DNA of 64,000 bases, from positions 293,011 through 357,010 of the forward strand of contig NZ_PQSU01000005.1 in assembly GCF_002920615.1 (NCBI RefSeq), read 5' to 3'. The notes under the pieces were generated by a model, which made no database searches, was not told where the DNA came from, and saw nothing but the letters and a program-made list of their open reading frames with translations. Every line of letters starts with the position of its first letter. Position 1 is the first letter of the stretch. The position numbers and the translations under genes were made by a program. Source of the DNA: Streptomyces sp. Ru62. GTDB taxonomy: Bacteria > Actinomycetota > Actinomycetes > Streptomycetales > Streptomycetaceae. This document shows, piece by piece, positions 48,219-57,851 of this stretch.

Positions 48219-48288
48219 GGCCGGGCACCCTGCCAGCCGCGTACCGACGAGGGCGACCGGGTTTCGGCAGACTTCCGTACCCCGCACG

Positions 48289-50172
48289 TCAGGCCAGGCT
48301 GTCCCGCCACGCCCTGTGCAGGTCGGCGAACCGGCCCGTGCCGCCGATGAGTTCGTCCGGGTGGCCGTCCTCGACGATCCGGCCGTGTTCCATCACCAGC
48401 ACCCGGTCCGCGATCTCCACGGTGGAGAGCCGGTGCGCGATCACCACGGCGGTACGGCCCCGCAGCACCGTCGCCATCGCCCGCTGCACCGCCCGCTCCC
48501 CCGGGATGTCCAGCGAACTGGTCGCCTCGTCGAGGATCAGCACGGCCGGGTCGGCGAGCAAGGCGCGGGCGAAGGCGACCAGTTGGCGCTGCCCGGCGGA
48601 GATCCGGCCGCCGCGCTTGCGGACGTCGGTGTCGTAGCCGTCGGGCAGGGCGCTGATGAACTCGTGCGCGCCGATCGCCTTCGCGGCCCGCTCGATCTCC
48701 TCCCGGGTGGCCTCGGGCCGGCCGATGGCGATGTTGTCGGCGACCGTGCCGGAGAACAGGAACGCCTCCTGCGTCACCATGACCACCCCGCGCCGCAGTT
48801 CGGGCATCGGCAGCTCGCGCAGATCCACGCCGTCCAGCAGCACGCGCCCGGCGGAGGGGTCGTAGAACCGGGCGAGCAGCTTGGCCAGGGTCGACTTGCC
48901 CGCGCCGGTGGAGCCGACGACCGCGACCGTCTGCCCGGCGGGCAGGGTCAGGTCGAAGCGGGGCAGCACCTCACCGCCGGTGCGGTAGCCGAACCGGACC
49001 CCGTCGAAGACGACCTCGCGCCCCGGGAACTCGCTCTTCAGCGGCGGCAGTTCGCGGGGGTGCTCGGGTTCCGGCACGGACGGCGTCTGCGCCAGCAGCC
49101 CGGCGATCTTCTCCAGGGAGGCGGCGGCCGACTGGTAGGAGTTCAGGAACATGCCGAGCCGGTCGATGGGGTCGTACAGCCGGCGCAGGTACAGCACGGC
49201 CGCCGCCAGCACACCCAGCTCCAGCGAGCCGGACGCCACCCGGTAGGCACCCCAGAGCACGATCCCGGCGACCGCGGTGTTGGCCACCAGCCGGGAGCCG
49301 ACCACATAGCGCGCCATCTCCAGCAGCGAGTCGCCGTTCGTGCGCTCGTGCCGCGCGTTCAGCACGGCGAACTCGGCGTCGTTCGCGGCCTCGCGGCGGA
49401 AGGCGCGCACCGGCCGGATGCCGTTCATCGTCTCCACGAACTTCACGATCACCGCCGCGATGGCCGTGGACCGCGCCCCGTACACCCGCGCCGCGCGCCG
49501 CCGGTAGAGCCGGACGAGCAGGTACAGCGGCAGGAAGGACGCCACCGCGACCGCGCCGAGGCCGAGGTCGAGCCAGAGCAGCATCGCCGAGATGTAGACG
49601 AAGGACAGGATGACGGTCACCAGCTCCTGGAGCCCCTCGTCGAGGAGTTCGCGCAGCGACTCGACGTCCGTGGTGGAGCGGGAGATCAGCCGGCCCGAGG
49701 TGTACCGCTCGTGGAAGTCGACGCTCAGCGCCTGCGCGTGCCGGAAGATCCGCCCGCGCAGGTCCAGCAGCACGTCCTGGCTGACCCGGGCGGAGGTCTC
49801 GATGAACGCGAACTGGAGCGCACCGGAGGCGAGGGCGCACAGCAGATAGCCGGCGGCGACCGCGAACAGCGGTCCGTTCCGGTCGTCCCGGAACGCGGGT
49901 ACGGCGGTGTCGATGGCGTACGCCACCAGCAGCGGGCCCGCCTGCACCGCCGCCTGCTGGAGCAGCAGCAGGAGCGTGGTGAGCGTGACCCGGGCCTTCA
50001 GGGGCGCGAGCAGCGAGCGCAGCAGTGCGGCCGTGGCGCCGGGCGGGCTGGGCAGGACGTCCCGGTCGAACTGGTCGCCGGGGCCGCTCGGGTCGCCCGG
50101 GTCCCGGGGACGGGCCGGCCCGTCGGTGTCGTCGTCGCTGACGGCGGGGGTGGAGGGGGTCGTGGTGGTCAA
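48289..50172 (-). CDS. ABC exporter half-transporter (pair 1, second subunit)
   Basis: The 627-residue TMD-NBD fusion has six helices (about residues 45-340) and an ABC domain at 380-620. Walker A is VAVVGSTGAGKSTLAKLLA, Q-loop VMVTQEAFLFSGTVADNIAIG, signature RISAGQRQLVAFARALLADP, Walker B AVLILDEATSSLD and H-loop VVIAHRLSTV. The signature's ISAGQ resembles the less canonical member of heterodimeric exporters. It starts at a TTG (50172) eight bases after AGGAGG, overlapping the upstream subunit's stop as TTGA. The N-terminus is Pro/Asp-rich. Likely a multidrug or lipid exporter; substrate unknown. Confidence 0.93.
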   Translation of the reverse strand: MTTTTPSTPAVSDDDTDGPARPRDPGDPSGPGDQFDRDVLPSPPGATAALLRSLLAPLKARVTLTTLLLLLQQAAVQAGPLLVAYAIDTAVPAFRDDRNGPLFAVAAGYLLCALASGALQFAFIETSARVSQDVLLDLRGRIFRHAQALSVDFHERYTSGRLISRSTTDVESLRELLDEGLQELVTVILSFVYISAMLLWLDLGLGAVAVASFLPLYLLVRLYRRRAARVYGARSTAIAAVIVKFVETMNGIRPVRAFRREAANDAEFAVLNARHERTNGDSLLEMARYVVGSRLVANTAVAGIVLWGAYRVASGSLELGVLAAAVLYLRRLYDPIDRLGMFLNSYQSAAASLEKIAGLLAQTPSVPEPEHPRELPPLKSEFPGREVVFDGVRFGYRTGGEVLPRFDLTLPAGQTVAVVGSTGAGKSTLAKLLARFYDPSAGRVLLDGVDLRELPMPELRRGVVMVTQEAFLFSGTVADNIAIGRPEATREEIERAAKAIGAHEFISALPDGYDTDVRKRGGRISAGQRQLVAFARALLADPAVLILDEATSSLDIPGERAVQRAMATVLRGRTAVVIAHRLSTVEIADRVLVMEHGRIVEDGHPDELIGGTGRFADLHRAWRDSLA

Positions 50173-51974
50173 CGGGAGTCCTCCTGTTCCCCGGATGCCG
50201 AGGCGGACATCAGACGGGCGTACTCGGCGTTCTCACGCAGCAGTTCCTGGTGGGTGCCGACCGCGGCGATGCGGCCGCCCGAGAGCAGGGCGACGCGGTC
50301 GGCGAGCAGCACCGTGGACGGGCGGTGGGCCACGATCAGCGCGGTGGTGTCGGCGAGCACCTGGCGCAGCGCGGCCTCGACGGCGGCCTCCGTGTGCACG
50401 TCCAGGGCGGACAGCGGGTCGTCCAGCACCAGGAACTCGGGCCGGCCGACCACCGCCCGGGCCAGCGCGAGGCGCTGCCGCTGGCCGCCGGACAGGCTGA
50501 GGCCCTGCTCGCCGACGCGGGTGTCGGTGCCCTGCGGCAGGGCGTGCGCGAAGTCGGCCTGGGCGATGGCGAGGGCCCGGTCGAGTTCCGCCTTCCCCGC
50601 GGCCCGCGGGGCGCCCATGAGCACGTTCTCACCGACACTGGCGGAGAACAGCGTGGGTTCCTCGAAGGCCACGGCGACCCTGCCGCGCAATTCCTCGCGG
50701 GACATGGTGGCGATGTCCACGCCGTTGAGCGTGATCCGCCCGGAGGTCACCTCGTGCAGCCGGGGGACGAGCGCGGTGAGCGTGGTCTTCCCGCTGCCGG
50801 TGGCCCCGACGAGGGCCATGGACTCGCCGGGGCGGACGTGCAGGTCGACGGCGGTGAGCAGGGGCGGGGAGCCGGGGGGCGCGTCGGGGTAACGGAACGA
50901 CACGTTCTCGAACCGGAGTCCCGGCGCGGCGGCACCCGGCGCGTGCGGGCGGGCGTCCCCGCCCCCGGCCGCATCCGGTTGCTCCTCCGGCACCTCGTCC
51001 ATCACCTCGAAGTACCGCTCCGTGGCGGTCGCCGCCTCCTGACTCATCGCCAGCAGGAACCCGATCGAGTCGACGGGCCACCGAAGGGCGAGCGCCGTGC
51101 TCAGGAAGGCCACCAGCGTCCCGGCGGACAGCTCGCCGTCGGCCACCCGCAGGACCCCCAGCACCAGGGCCGCCCCGATCGCCACCTCCGGCAGTGTCAC
51201 GATGACGCCCCAGATCGTGGCCAGCAGCCGCGCCTTGCGCAGCTCCGTCCCCCGGAGCCGGCCGGAGAGTTCGCGGAAGGCGCGCGCCTGGCTGCGGTGG
51301 CGGCCGAAGCCCTTGATGACGCGGATGCCGAGCACGCTCTCCTCGATCACCGTCGTCAGGTCGCCGATCTGGTCCTGGGCGCGTCGCGCCACCTGCGCGT
51401 ACCGCCGTTCGAAGACCACGCACGTCCACATCACGGGGACGGCGGGGCCGAGGATGACCAGTCCCAGCACCCAGTCCTGGAGCAGCATGATGACCAGGCC
51501 GACGAGGATGGTGACTCCGTTGACGAGGAGGAACGTCAGCGGGAAGGCGAGGAACATGCGCAGCAGCATCAGGTCGGTGGTGCCGCGCGAGAGGAGCTGG
51601 CCGGACGCCCAGCGGTCGTGGAAGGCCACCGGCAGCCGTTGCAGGTGCCGGTACAGGCCGGCCCGCATCTCCGCCTCGACGTGCGACAGCGGCCGGGCCA
51701 CGAGCCAGCGCCGTATGCCGAACAGGACCGCCTCGGCGATACCGAGCAGGAGCAGGTACAGCGCGCCGAGCCATACGCCCGCCGGGTCGCGGTCGGCGAC
51801 CGGCCCGTCGACCATCCACTTCAGGACCAGTGGGATCACCAGCCCCGTACAGGAGGCGACGACCGCGACGAACGCGGCGGTGAACAGCCGGGCGCGCACG
51901 GGACGGACGTACGGCCACAGCCTGAGCAGGGTCCGTACGGCGGAACGGTCGGTGGTTTCACGTGTGCTGGCCAT
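50169..51974 (-). CDS. ABC exporter half-transporter (pair 1, first subunit)
   Basis: The 601-residue subunit starts MASTRETTDRSAVRTLLRLWPYVRPVRARLFTAAF at the ATG at 51974. It has six transmembrane helices followed by an NBD with Walker A MALVGATGSGKTTLTALVPRL, signature LSLSGGQRQRLALARAVV, and Walker B FLVLDDPLSALD. In Walker B the catalytic Glu is replaced by Asp (DDP), a hallmark of the degenerate-site subunit in heterodimeric ABC exporters such as TM287/288 or BmrC/D. With the coupled downstream subunit (intact DEA) it should form a heterodimer with one consensus ATP site. It diverges from a second pair with 94 bp between starts. Confidence 0.93.
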   Translation of the reverse strand: MASTRETTDRSAVRTLLRLWPYVRPVRARLFTAAFVAVVASCTGLVIPLVLKWMVDGPVADRDPAGVWLGALYLLLLGIAEAVLFGIRRWLVARPLSHVEAEMRAGLYRHLQRLPVAFHDRWASGQLLSRGTTDLMLLRMFLAFPLTFLLVNGVTILVGLVIMLLQDWVLGLVILGPAVPVMWTCVVFERRYAQVARRAQDQIGDLTTVIEESVLGIRVIKGFGRHRSQARAFRELSGRLRGTELRKARLLATIWGVIVTLPEVAIGAALVLGVLRVADGELSAGTLVAFLSTALALRWPVDSIGFLLAMSQEAATATERYFEVMDEVPEEQPDAAGGGDARPHAPGAAAPGLRFENVSFRYPDAPPGSPPLLTAVDLHVRPGESMALVGATGSGKTTLTALVPRLHEVTSGRITLNGVDIATMSREELRGRVAVAFEEPTLFSASVGENVLMGAPRAAGKAELDRALAIAQADFAHALPQGTDTRVGEQGLSLSGGQRQRLALARAVVGRPEFLVLDDPLSALDVHTEAAVEAALRQVLADTTALIVAHRPSTVLLADRVALLSGGRIAAVGTHQELLRENAEYARLMSASASGEQEDSR

Positions 51975-52068
51975 CAACCGCGAGCGTACGGACCACCACT
52001 GACAACGCCCACCGAGTTTTGGCCGGAGTCCCGCGCGGACAGGCTCGTTGAGTGGACCGGGGGGATGG

Positions 52069-53850
52069 ATGATCGACGCGTACGAGGATCCGGGCACGCC
52101 CGACACCCGCGGCGGCTGGTGGTTCCTGTGGTGGCTGGTGCGGTGCCAGCGGGGGCGTTCGGCGGCCGGGGCGCTGCTCGGCAGTACCTGGATGGTGCTG
52201 CTGGCCGCACAGCCGTATCTGATAGCGCGGGCCGTGGACGACGGGCTGCTGCCGGGGCGGCTCGGGGTGCTCGCCGGGTGGACCGGGGCGATGTTCGTCG
52301 TGGGGGCGCTGAACGCCTGGGTGAGCATCCTGCGGCACCGGGTGATGACGCGGGTCCGGATGGACGCCAACTTCCGCACGGTCAAGGTGGTCGTGGGGCA
52401 TGTGGTGCGGCTGGGGGCCGCGCTGCCGCGCCGGGCCGGGGCCGGTGAGGTCGTCACCGTCGGGGTCGGTGACGTGCAGACCGTGGCGCAGGCGCTGACG
52501 GTGGTGGGGCCGGGGGTCGGCTCGCTCGTGGTCTACGGGGTGGTGGCCGGGCTGCTGCTGGCGATCTCCGCGCCGCTGGCCGCGGTGGTGCTGCTCGGGG
52601 TGCCGGTGATCGCGCTGCTCACCGGGCCGCCGGCGCTGCGGCTGCAGAGGGCGGAGAACGAGTACCGCGAGCTCCAGGGGGTGCTCACCGCGCGCATCGG
52701 CGACCTCGCGGGCGGTCTGCGCGTGCTCAACGGGCTGGGCGGCAAGGGGCTGGTCGCGGACGCGTTCCGGAACGACTCCCGGCGGTTGCGGGCGCAGGGG
52801 TACCGGGTGGGCGCGGTGGCCAGCTGGGTGCAGGCGCTCGGGGTGGGCCTGCCGACCCTGTTCCTCGCGGTCGTGACCTGGCCGGCGGCCCGGCTCACCG
52901 CCGAGGGCTCCATGTCAGTGGGCGAGTTGGTCTCGGTCTACGGCTATGTGGCGGTGCTCATCGGACCGGTCGCCTTCTTCGTCCGGATGGCCTACGACCT
53001 CAACCGGGGCGTGGTGGCCGCGCGCCGGGCGGTACGGCTGCTGCGGCTGGAACCGGAACCGGACACCGGCACCCTGCCCGCGCCCAGCGGACCGGCCGAG
53101 CTGCACGACCCGGCGTCCGGGGTGCGGGTGGTGCCGGGCCGGCTGACCGCGCTGGCCGCCGCCCGGCCCGCCGAGGCCGCCGCCGTGGTCGACCGGCTCG
53201 GCCGGTACGGGCCCACCGACGCCACCTGGGGCGGGGTACGGCTCGACGCGGTCCCGCTGACGGACGTACGCCGGCGCGTGCTGGTCGCGGACAACGAGGC
53301 GCACCTGTTCGCCGGGCCGCTCCGGGAGGTGCTGGCCGCCGCGCACCCGGCCGACGAGGCGGCGCTGCGCCGGGCGGTGCACGCGGCGGCGGCCGAGGAC
53401 GTGGTCCGGGGCCTGCCGGACGGCCTGGACTCGGCGGTGGCCGGGCAGGGGCGCAGCCTCTCCGGCGGACAGCGGCAACGGGTGCGCCTCGCCCGGGCCC
53501 TGCTGGCCGACCCCGAGGTGCTGCTCGCCGTGGAACCGACCTCGGCCCTGGACGCGCACACCGAGGCGACGGTCGCCGACCGGCTCCGGGCGGCACGGGA
53601 GGGTCGCACCACGCTGGTGACGACGACGTCCCCGCTGGTCCTGGCCCGGGCGGACACGGTGGTGTTCCTGGCCGACGGCAAGGTCGCGGCGACCGGCCCG
53701 CACCCGTGCCTGCTGGCGCGGGAACCGGCGTACCGGGCGCTGGTCGCACGGGACGGCGGGACGGTGGACATGACGGAGACGACGGATGTGACGGACGCGA
53801 CCGACATGACGGGCGCGACGACCCCACCCGCGAAGGAGCCCCGCAAATGA
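52069..53850 (+). CDS. ABC exporter half-transporter with degenerate NBD lacking Walker A (pair 2, first subunit)
   Basis: The 593-residue protein has six helices (residues 30-320) but a strongly reduced NBD. Where Walker A should be, the sequence reads VPGRLTALAAARPAEAAAVVDRL, with no GxxGxGK(S/T). Walker B is VLLAVEPTSALD: the metal Asp is Val but the Glu remains. The signature is perfect, GRSLSGGQRQRVRLARALLADP. The H-loop His is gone (TTLVTTTSPLVL). It therefore cannot bind ATP on its own but can donate its signature motif to the partner. The C-terminus is a Thr/Asp/Met-rich tail. The next subunit's start overlaps its stop (ATGA). Confidence 0.9.
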   Translation: MIDAYEDPGTPDTRGGWWFLWWLVRCQRGRSAAGALLGSTWMVLLAAQPYLIARAVDDGLLPGRLGVLAGWTGAMFVVGALNAWVSILRHRVMTRVRMDANFRTVKVVVGHVVRLGAALPRRAGAGEVVTVGVGDVQTVAQALTVVGPGVGSLVVYGVVAGLLLAISAPLAAVVLLGVPVIALLTGPPALRLQRAENEYRELQGVLTARIGDLAGGLRVLNGLGGKGLVADAFRNDSRRLRAQGYRVGAVASWVQALGVGLPTLFLAVVTWPAARLTAEGSMSVGELVSVYGYVAVLIGPVAFFVRMAYDLNRGVVAARRAVRLLRLEPEPDTGTLPAPSGPAELHDPASGVRVVPGRLTALAAARPAEAAAVVDRLGRYGPTDATWGGVRLDAVPLTDVRRRVLVADNEAHLFAGPLREVLAAAHPADEAALRRAVHAAAAEDVVRGLPDGLDSAVAGQGRSLSGGQRQRVRLARALLADPEVLLAVEPTSALDAHTEATVADRLRAAREGRTTLVTTTSPLVLARADTVVFLADGKVAATGPHPCLLAREPAYRALVARDGGTVDMTETTDVTDATDMTGATTPPAKEPRK

Positions 53851-55502
53851 ACGCGCTGGCCGCCGCGGCGGGGCTGGCCGGCCCCTGGCTGGTGGGCCGG
53901 ATCGTCGACGAGGTGCGCGCCGGGCACGGGGCCGGCGCGGTGGACCGGCTGGCGTCCTGGATCGTGGTGTGCGCGCTGGCGCAGATCCTGCTGGCCCGCT
54001 GGGCGCGGTACGTCGGGCACCGGTTCGGGGAGCGCACGCTGGCCCGGGTCCGCGAGGAGTACGTCGACCGGGTGCTCGCGCTGCCCGCATCCGTGGTCGA
54101 GCGGGCCGGTACCGGCGATCTGACCGCGCGGGGCACGGCGGATGTGGCGACCGTCGGCACGACCCTGCGGGACGTCGGCCCGGAGTTGCTGGTCGACGCC
54201 GTGCAGGCGCTCTTCGTGCTGGGCGCGGTGTTCGCGCTCGACCCCCTGCTGGGGGCGTTCGGCCTGCTCGGTCTCACCCCGATCCGGCTGGCGCTGCGCT
54301 GGTACCTGCGGCGCGCCCGGGACGGCTATCTCGCCGAGGGCGCGGCGACCTCGCAGGTCGCGGAGACCCTCGCGGCGACGGCGGCCGGCGCGCGGACGGT
54401 GGAGGCGTTCCGGCTGCGGGAGCGGCGGATCGCGGCGAGCCGGGACGCACTGGAGGAGTCCCGCCGCACCCGCCTGTACACCCTGCGCCTGCGCTCGGTG
54501 TTCTTCCCGGCGGTCGAGGTGACGTACACCGTCCCCGTGGTCGGTGTGCTGCTGCTCGGCGGCTGGCTGCACGCCCGGGGGTCGGTCGGGGTGGGCGCGG
54601 TGGTGGCGGCGGCGCTGTACCTGCGGCAGTTCACCGAGCCGCTGGACCAGATCCTGATGCGGGTGGAGCAACTGCAGAGCAGCGGGGCCTCGTTCGCGCG
54701 CGTGGAGGGGCTGGCGCAGGCGCCCCGGGGTGAGGGCGAGGGCGCGTCCGCGGTGCCGGCGGACGACCGGATCGAGGTGCGCGGGGTGCGGTACGCGTAT
54801 GAGCGCGGCGGCGAGGTGCTGGGCGGGGTGGAACTGATTGTGCGGCCCGGGGAGCGGCTCGCCGTGGTGGGGCCGTCCGGCGCCGGGAAGACGACGCTGA
54901 GCCGGCTGCTCGCGGGGGTCGACCGGCCCGGTTCCGGCACGGTGACGGTGGGCGGGGTGCCGGTGGGCGGGCTGGCACCGGAGCTGCTGCGCCGGCAGGT
55001 GGTGCTGGTCACCCAGGAGCACCACGTCTTCCTGGGCAGTGTGCGGGACAACCTCCGCATCGCCGAACCCGCCGCCGAGGACGCCGCCTTGTGGTCGGCG
55101 CTCGCGGCCGTGGGCGCCGACGAGTGGGTGCGGGCCCTGCCGGACGGGCTCGACACCCGGCTGGGCGAGGGCGGCCGGCCGACGGACGGTTCGCAGGCCC
55201 AGCAACTCGCTCTCGCGCGCGTGGTCCTGGCCGATCCGCACACGCTGATCCTCGACGAGGCGACGGCCCTGCTGGATCCGGCCACCGCGCGGCACACCGA
55301 GCGCGCCCTCGCCGCGGTGCTTGAGGGCCGTACGGTCATCGCCATCGCCCACCGCCTGCACACGGCCCACGACGCGGACCGGGTGGCGGTCATGGAGGGC
55401 GGCCGGGTGACCGAACTGGGGACGCACGAGGAGCTGGTGGCGGCGGGCGGTGCGTACGCGGCGCTGTGGCGGACATGGCACGGACAGCAGCCCGGGCGGT
55501 GA
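53847..55502 (+). CDS. ABC exporter half-transporter with degenerate signature (pair 2, second subunit)
   Basis: The 551-residue subunit carries an intact Walker A (LAVVGPSGAGKTTLSRLLAG), Walker B (LILDEATALLD) and H-loop (VIAIAHRLHTAHD). Its ABC signature is replaced by PTDGSQAQQLALARVVL (no S-G-G-Q). This complements the first subunit, which has a perfect signature but no Walker A. The N-terminus MNALAAAAGLAGPWLVGRIVDEV begins inside what is normally transmembrane helix 1, so the first helix is short or the 5' end has been lost. An AAGGAG eight bases before the ATG at 53847 supports this start as used now. Confidence 0.9.
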   Translation: MNALAAAAGLAGPWLVGRIVDEVRAGHGAGAVDRLASWIVVCALAQILLARWARYVGHRFGERTLARVREEYVDRVLALPASVVERAGTGDLTARGTADVATVGTTLRDVGPELLVDAVQALFVLGAVFALDPLLGAFGLLGLTPIRLALRWYLRRARDGYLAEGAATSQVAETLAATAAGARTVEAFRLRERRIAASRDALEESRRTRLYTLRLRSVFFPAVEVTYTVPVVGVLLLGGWLHARGSVGVGAVVAAALYLRQFTEPLDQILMRVEQLQSSGASFARVEGLAQAPRGEGEGASAVPADDRIEVRGVRYAYERGGEVLGGVELIVRPGERLAVVGPSGAGKTTLSRLLAGVDRPGSGTVTVGGVPVGGLAPELLRRQVVLVTQEHHVFLGSVRDNLRIAEPAAEDAALWSALAAVGADEWVRALPDGLDTRLGEGGRPTDGSQAQQLALARVVLADPHTLILDEATALLDPATARHTERALAAVLEGRTVIAIAHRLHTAHDADRVAVMEGGRVTELGTHEELVAAGGAYAALWRTWHGQQPGR

Positions 55503-55796
55503 CCCGCGACCGCCCCGGACGGTGTCCCGCCGACCAACGATCCGCATATCGAACATGAACATCCGGTCAACGAACCATTTCCGGCCAAGTTGGTGACGCG
55601 GTCCTGACAAGTGGTGAGATCCCCTGCCACTCTTCCCAGGCCGACTCACAGCAACCCCACAGTTTCCGCGCCTCTGTGTGAGCCGGCTCCGCACCTGCAC
55701 GTGGCTTTCGCGTAACGCCTTGTTCTGCCCGGACGCCCCAACCCACCGTCCGGTCTCCCCGGCCGCGCGACCCGCGGTCACGCAGAAGGAGTCAGT
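55503..55796. promoter_or_regulatory. Upstream region of the first M4 protease gene
   Basis: Nearly 300 bases without a gene. CGGCCAA (55583-55589), CCTGACA (55604-55610), CACTCT (55628-55633) and ACAGCAAC (55648-55655) recur in the same order upstream of the second protease, with the first two at identical 21-base spacing. GAAGGAG lies just before the GTG start. Confidence 0.6.
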
Positions 55797-57851
55797 GTGA
55801 GAAGCAATTCCTCTCGCGGACGCACCTCCCACACCCCGCACCGCCCCACCGCGCACCGCCGCGCCGCCACCGTGGCCCTCGCCGGCGTCGCCGCCCTGAT
55901 CGCCGCCGCCGTCCAGTCCGGCGCGGCCACCGCCGCCCCGGCGGCGCCGCGGGCCGGCAAGGCCGGCCCGGCCCACGCGGCGGTCGGGCTCACGCCCGCG
56001 CAGCGCGCGGAGCTGATACGCCACGCCGACGCCGGCACGACCGCCACCGCCCGGCAGATCGGCCTGGGCACCCAGGAGAAGCTGGTCGTCAAGGACGTCG
56101 TCAAGGACGCCGACGGCACGCTGCACACCCGCTACGAGCGCACGTACGGGGGTCTGCCGGTGCTCGGCGGCGACCTGGTGGTGACCACCGCCAGGTCGGG
56201 CAAGACCATGGAGGTCATCCGGGCCACCAACGCCACGCTGAAGGTCGCCGGACTCACCCCCGCCGTGTCGAAGGCCGCGGCCGAGAAGCAGGCCGTCCAG
56301 CGGGCGAAGGCGCTCGGCGGGACCAAGTCGGCCGCGGACAGCGTCCGCAAGGTGATCTGGGCGGCGAGCGGCAAGCCCGTGCTGGCGTACGAGACGGTCG
56401 TCGGCGGCCTCCAGGACGACGGCACCCCGAACCAGCTCCACGTCGTCACCGACGCGGCCACCGGCAGCAAGCTCTTCGAGTACCAGGGCGTCAAGAACGG
56501 CGTCGGCAACACCCAGTACAGCGGGCAGGTCACGCTGACCACGACCCAGTCGGGCTCGACGTACACGCTCACCGACGGGGCGCGCGGGGGCCACAAGACG
56601 TACAACCTGAACCGAGGCACCTCCGGCACCGGCACCCTGTTCTCGCAGACCAGCGACACCTGGGGCAACGGGACCACGTCGAACGCGGCCACCGCGGGCG
56701 CGGACGCCCACTACGGGGCGGCGGTCACCTGGGACTTCTACAAGAGCGTGTTCGGCCGCAGCGGCATCAGGAACGACGGCGTCGGCGCCTACTCCCGCGT
56801 GCACTACGGGAACTCCTACGTGAACGCGTTCTGGGACGACAGCTGCTTCTGCATGACGTACGGCGACGGCTCCGGCAACGCCAAGCCGCTGACCGCGATC
56901 GACGTCGCCGGCCACGAGATGAGCCACGGCGTCACCTCCAACACCGCGGACCTCAACTACAGCGGTGAGTCCGGCGGCCTGAACGAGGCCACCAGCGACA
57001 TCATGGGCACCGGCGTGGAGTTCTACGCCAACAACAGCTCCGACGTCGGCGACTACCTCATCGGCGAGAAGATCGACATCAACGGCAACGGCACCCCGCT
57101 GCGCTACATGGACAAGCCCAGCAAGGACGGCGCGTCCAAGGACAGCTGGTACTCGGGCATCGGCGGCGTCGACGTGCACTACTCGTCCGGCCCCGCGAAC
57201 CACTTCTTCTACCTGCTCAGCGAGGGCAGCGGCGCCAAGGTGATCAACGGCGTCAGCTACAACTCGCCGACGGCCGACGGGCTTCCGGTCACCGGCATCG
57301 GCCGGGACAAGGCGCTGCAGATCTGGTACCGGGCACTGACCACCAAGTGGACGTCGACGACCAACTACGCGGGCGCCCGCACCGGCACGCTCGCGGCGGC
57401 CGGCGAGCTGTACGGCACCACCAGCGCCGAGTACAAGGCGGTGCAGGACGCCTGGGCGGGCGTCGGGGTCGGTGCGCGCTCCGGTGGCGGGGGCGGTGGC
57501 GGTACGTCGTACGAGAGCACCACGCCGGTGTCGGTGCCGGACAACGGTCCCGCCGTCACGTCGTCCATCACCGTCTCCGGCCGCAGCGGGAACGCGCCGA
57601 GCAACCTCCAGGTGAGCGTCGACATCACCCACACCTGGCGCGGTGACCTGGTGATCGACCTCATCGGCCCGTCGGGCACCGCCTACCGGCTGAAGAACTT
57701 CAGCTCCTCGGACTCGGCGGACGACGTGAACGAGACCTACACGGTCAACGCCTCGGCCGAACCGGCCAACGGCACATGGAAGTTGCGGGTGCAGGATCAG
57801 GCCACCTACGACACCGGAACGCTCAACGGCTGGAAGCTGACCTTCCCGTAA
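55797..57851 (+). CDS. Secreted M4 (thermolysin-like) metalloprotease with C-terminal P domain
   Basis: The 684-residue preproprotein has a long Arg-rich signal peptide (about 50 residues) and an FTP/PepSY propeptide (QIGLGTQEKLVVKDVVKDADGTLHTRYERTYGGLPVLGGDLVV). The catalytic domain carries zinc motif GHEMSHGVTSNTADLNYSGESGGLNEATSDIMG (HExxH from residue 373, third ligand Glu in N-E-A-T-S-D) and the late catalytic His in GVDVHYSSGPANHFFYLL. A Gly linker near residue 565 leads into a P/Homo-B domain (VPDNGPAVTSSITVSG ... WRGDLVIDLIGPSGT ... NGTWKLRVQD...GTLNGWKLTF). The P domain probably aids folding or substrate binding. The downstream paralogue lacks it. Confidence 0.96.
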   Translation: MRSNSSRGRTSHTPHRPTAHRRAATVALAGVAALIAAAVQSGAATAAPAAPRAGKAGPAHAAVGLTPAQRAELIRHADAGTTATARQIGLGTQEKLVVKDVVKDADGTLHTRYERTYGGLPVLGGDLVVTTARSGKTMEVIRATNATLKVAGLTPAVSKAAAEKQAVQRAKALGGTKSAADSVRKVIWAASGKPVLAYETVVGGLQDDGTPNQLHVVTDAATGSKLFEYQGVKNGVGNTQYSGQVTLTTTQSGSTYTLTDGARGGHKTYNLNRGTSGTGTLFSQTSDTWGNGTTSNAATAGADAHYGAAVTWDFYKSVFGRSGIRNDGVGAYSRVHYGNSYVNAFWDDSCFCMTYGDGSGNAKPLTAIDVAGHEMSHGVTSNTADLNYSGESGGLNEATSDIMGTGVEFYANNSSDVGDYLIGEKIDINGNGTPLRYMDKPSKDGASKDSWYSGIGGVDVHYSSGPANHFFYLLSEGSGAKVINGVSYNSPTADGLPVTGIGRDKALQIWYRALTTKWTSTTNYAGARTGTLAAAGELYGTTSAEYKAVQDAWAGVGVGARSGGGGGGGTSYESTTPVSVPDNGPAVTSSITVSGRSGNAPSNLQVSVDITHTWRGDLVIDLIGPSGTAYRLKNFSSSDSADDVNETYTVNASAEPANGTWKLRVQDQATYDTGTLNGWKLTFP

